Of a stretch of DNA of 6,322 bases, positions 5,537-6,322 are shown in pieces. Position 1 is the first letter of the stretch; every line of letters begins with the position of its first letter. Below the pieces are notes generated by a model. That model searched no databases. It saw only the letters and a list, made by a program, of their open reading frames with translations, and was not told the DNA's origin. A program made the translations under genes and the position numbers. The DNA comes from Planctomycetota bacterium (GTDB taxonomy: Bacteria; Planctomycetota; Phycisphaerae; UBA1845). Location: NCBI GenBank assembly GCA_022566435.1, contig JADFIX010000259.1, positions 1-6,322 on the forward strand. Reading direction: 5' to 3'.

Positions 5537-6321
5537 TTCGAGAGTCTCCCGAACAGGTAGTGGACGAGAATGCGAAAGGCGCCGCCGAGGGTCTGCCCTT
5601 TCGCCAACGAATAGTCCGAATAACGAATGCGAACCGGCACTTCGCGATAGGCGAGCCCCGCCCGCTTGATCTGATCCAAGAGTTCGCTGGCGTGTGCCAT
5701 GCCGTCGAGCGTGATATCCATCGCCTCCGCGGCCCGGCGGGAAAACGCCCGCAGCCCATTGTGGGTGTCCGTCAATCGCATGCCACTGACGACGCGGGTG
5801 AAGATGACAGCCAGTCGCAGGAGAAGCTGCCGAGAAAACGGCATGGTGAGCGTCTTTTGCCCCAGAAAGCGCGATCCGAGGGTCACATCGCATTCTCCTG
5901 CGGTAATCGGCGCGAGCAAGGCGGCAATGTCGTCGGGATCGTGCTGACCGTCCGCATCGAAGGTGACCACGTATCGTGCGCCATGCTGCAGCGCGAAGGC
6001 GATGCCGGTCTGAAGGGCCGCGCCTTGCCCACGGTTCACGACGTGCCGCAGGGTGAACGTGGCCGCGCGCGTTGCTTCCCGGTACGTTTCGTCACCGGAC
6101 CCGTCGTCGACGACGACGACATTGGGAAACTCGGCCCGGACTTCGCGCGCGACCTGCGCGATGCACTTGGCCTCGTGATAAGCGGGGATGACCACGTAGG
6201 TTTCCCCGCGGGTCTTCTCGATCGAGCGAGACGGCGGCGAGTCACCCGCTGCGGCGTCGATGCCCTCATGTATCACCTGTTGGTCCGTCGCCCGTTCCGT
6301 TGGCATACACGTCATTCCCAT
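5533..6321 (-). CDS. family-2 glycosyltransferase, DPM1-like (polyprenyl-phosphate sugar transferase type)
   Basis: A GT-A fold, family-2 glycosyltransferase of the dolichyl/polyprenyl-phosphate mannosyltransferase group, which moves a sugar from a nucleotide donor, usually onto a lipid phosphate on the cytoplasmic face. Counted from ATG at 6321: VVIPAYHEAKCI (43-54), VVVVDDGSGDET (68-79), NRGQGAALQTG (96-106), the DxD metal site in TFDADGQHDPDDI (120-132), GSRFLG (149-154) and the acceptor-side acidic motif TDTHNGLRAF (184-193). At 262 residues it has the catalytic domain but no C-terminal membrane helices. The start is uncertain: ATGs lie at 6321, 6315 and 6306, none with a strong ribosome site, and the frame is open to the window edge. 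Its stop overlaps the DUF2304 start (ATGA). The exact sugar and acceptor cannot be read from the sequence. Confidence 0.93.
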   Translation of the reverse strand: MGMTCMPTERATDQQVIHEGIDAAAGDSPPSRSIEKTRGETYVVIPAYHEAKCIAQVAREVRAEFPNVVVVDDGSGDETYREATRAATFTLRHVVNRGQGAALQTGIAFALQHGARYVVTFDADGQHDPDDIAALLAPITAGECDVTLGSRFLGQKTLTMPFSRQLLLRLAVIFTRVVSGMRLTDTHNGLRAFSRRAAEAMDITLDGMAHASELLDQIKRAGLAYREVPVRIRYSDYSLAKGQTLGGAFRILVHYLFGRLSK

Positions 6322-6322
6322 T

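Noticed and set aside
5537..5893. Upstream in-frame extension of the DUF2304 gene
   Set aside because: The extra residues are Arg/Pro/His-rich, lie wholly within the glycosyltransferase gene in another frame, and precede the family's normal start at the ATGA overlap.

Overview
The window reads like a high-GC planctomycete-type genome (Planctomycetota or a relative). Three protein signatures suggest this: an EF-hand-like DCNENGIPDEDE module near the end of a large collagen-like lipoprotein, a protein tail resembling the end of planctomycete VIT/VWA proteins, and a short intergenic block resembling a dispersed repeat I recall from planctomycete genomes. The assignment rests on recognition, not on a search.

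Layout. Positions 3-2072 (+) hold the 3' part of a gene open at the left edge. It encodes a VIT-protein-like tail, then the winged-helix part of an NB-ARC/STAND protein, then eight 42-residue TPR units of the kinesin-light-chain type. Positions 2073-2458 are a convergent intergenic gap with four hairpins or palindromes, one of which looks like a rho-independent terminator for the minus strand. Positions 2459-4636 (-) encode a putative lipoprotein in which Gly-Ala-Asp/Pro collagen blocks alternate with cysteine-bracketed calcium-loop modules, followed by a globular C-terminal region. Positions 4637-5176 are a gap with a dyad and a short direct repeat but no convincing gene. Positions 5177-6321 (-) hold a two-gene unit with an ATGA stop/start overlap: a DPM1-like family-2 glycosyltransferase and a three-helix DUF2304-type membrane protein.

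How the genes relate. The glycosyltransferase has no membrane segment of its own, and the DUF2304 protein may provide one, so the pair probably works together on a lipid-linked or cell-surface sugar. The collagen-like lipoprotein is on the same strand but lies about 540 bases downstream and is probably a separate transcription unit. The TPR protein faces the other way. The most unusual items are the apparent VIT-tail/STAND/TPR chimera with no visible P-loop and the entirely acidic collagen alternating with calcium loops. I see no convincing evidence for a complete new multi-gene system.
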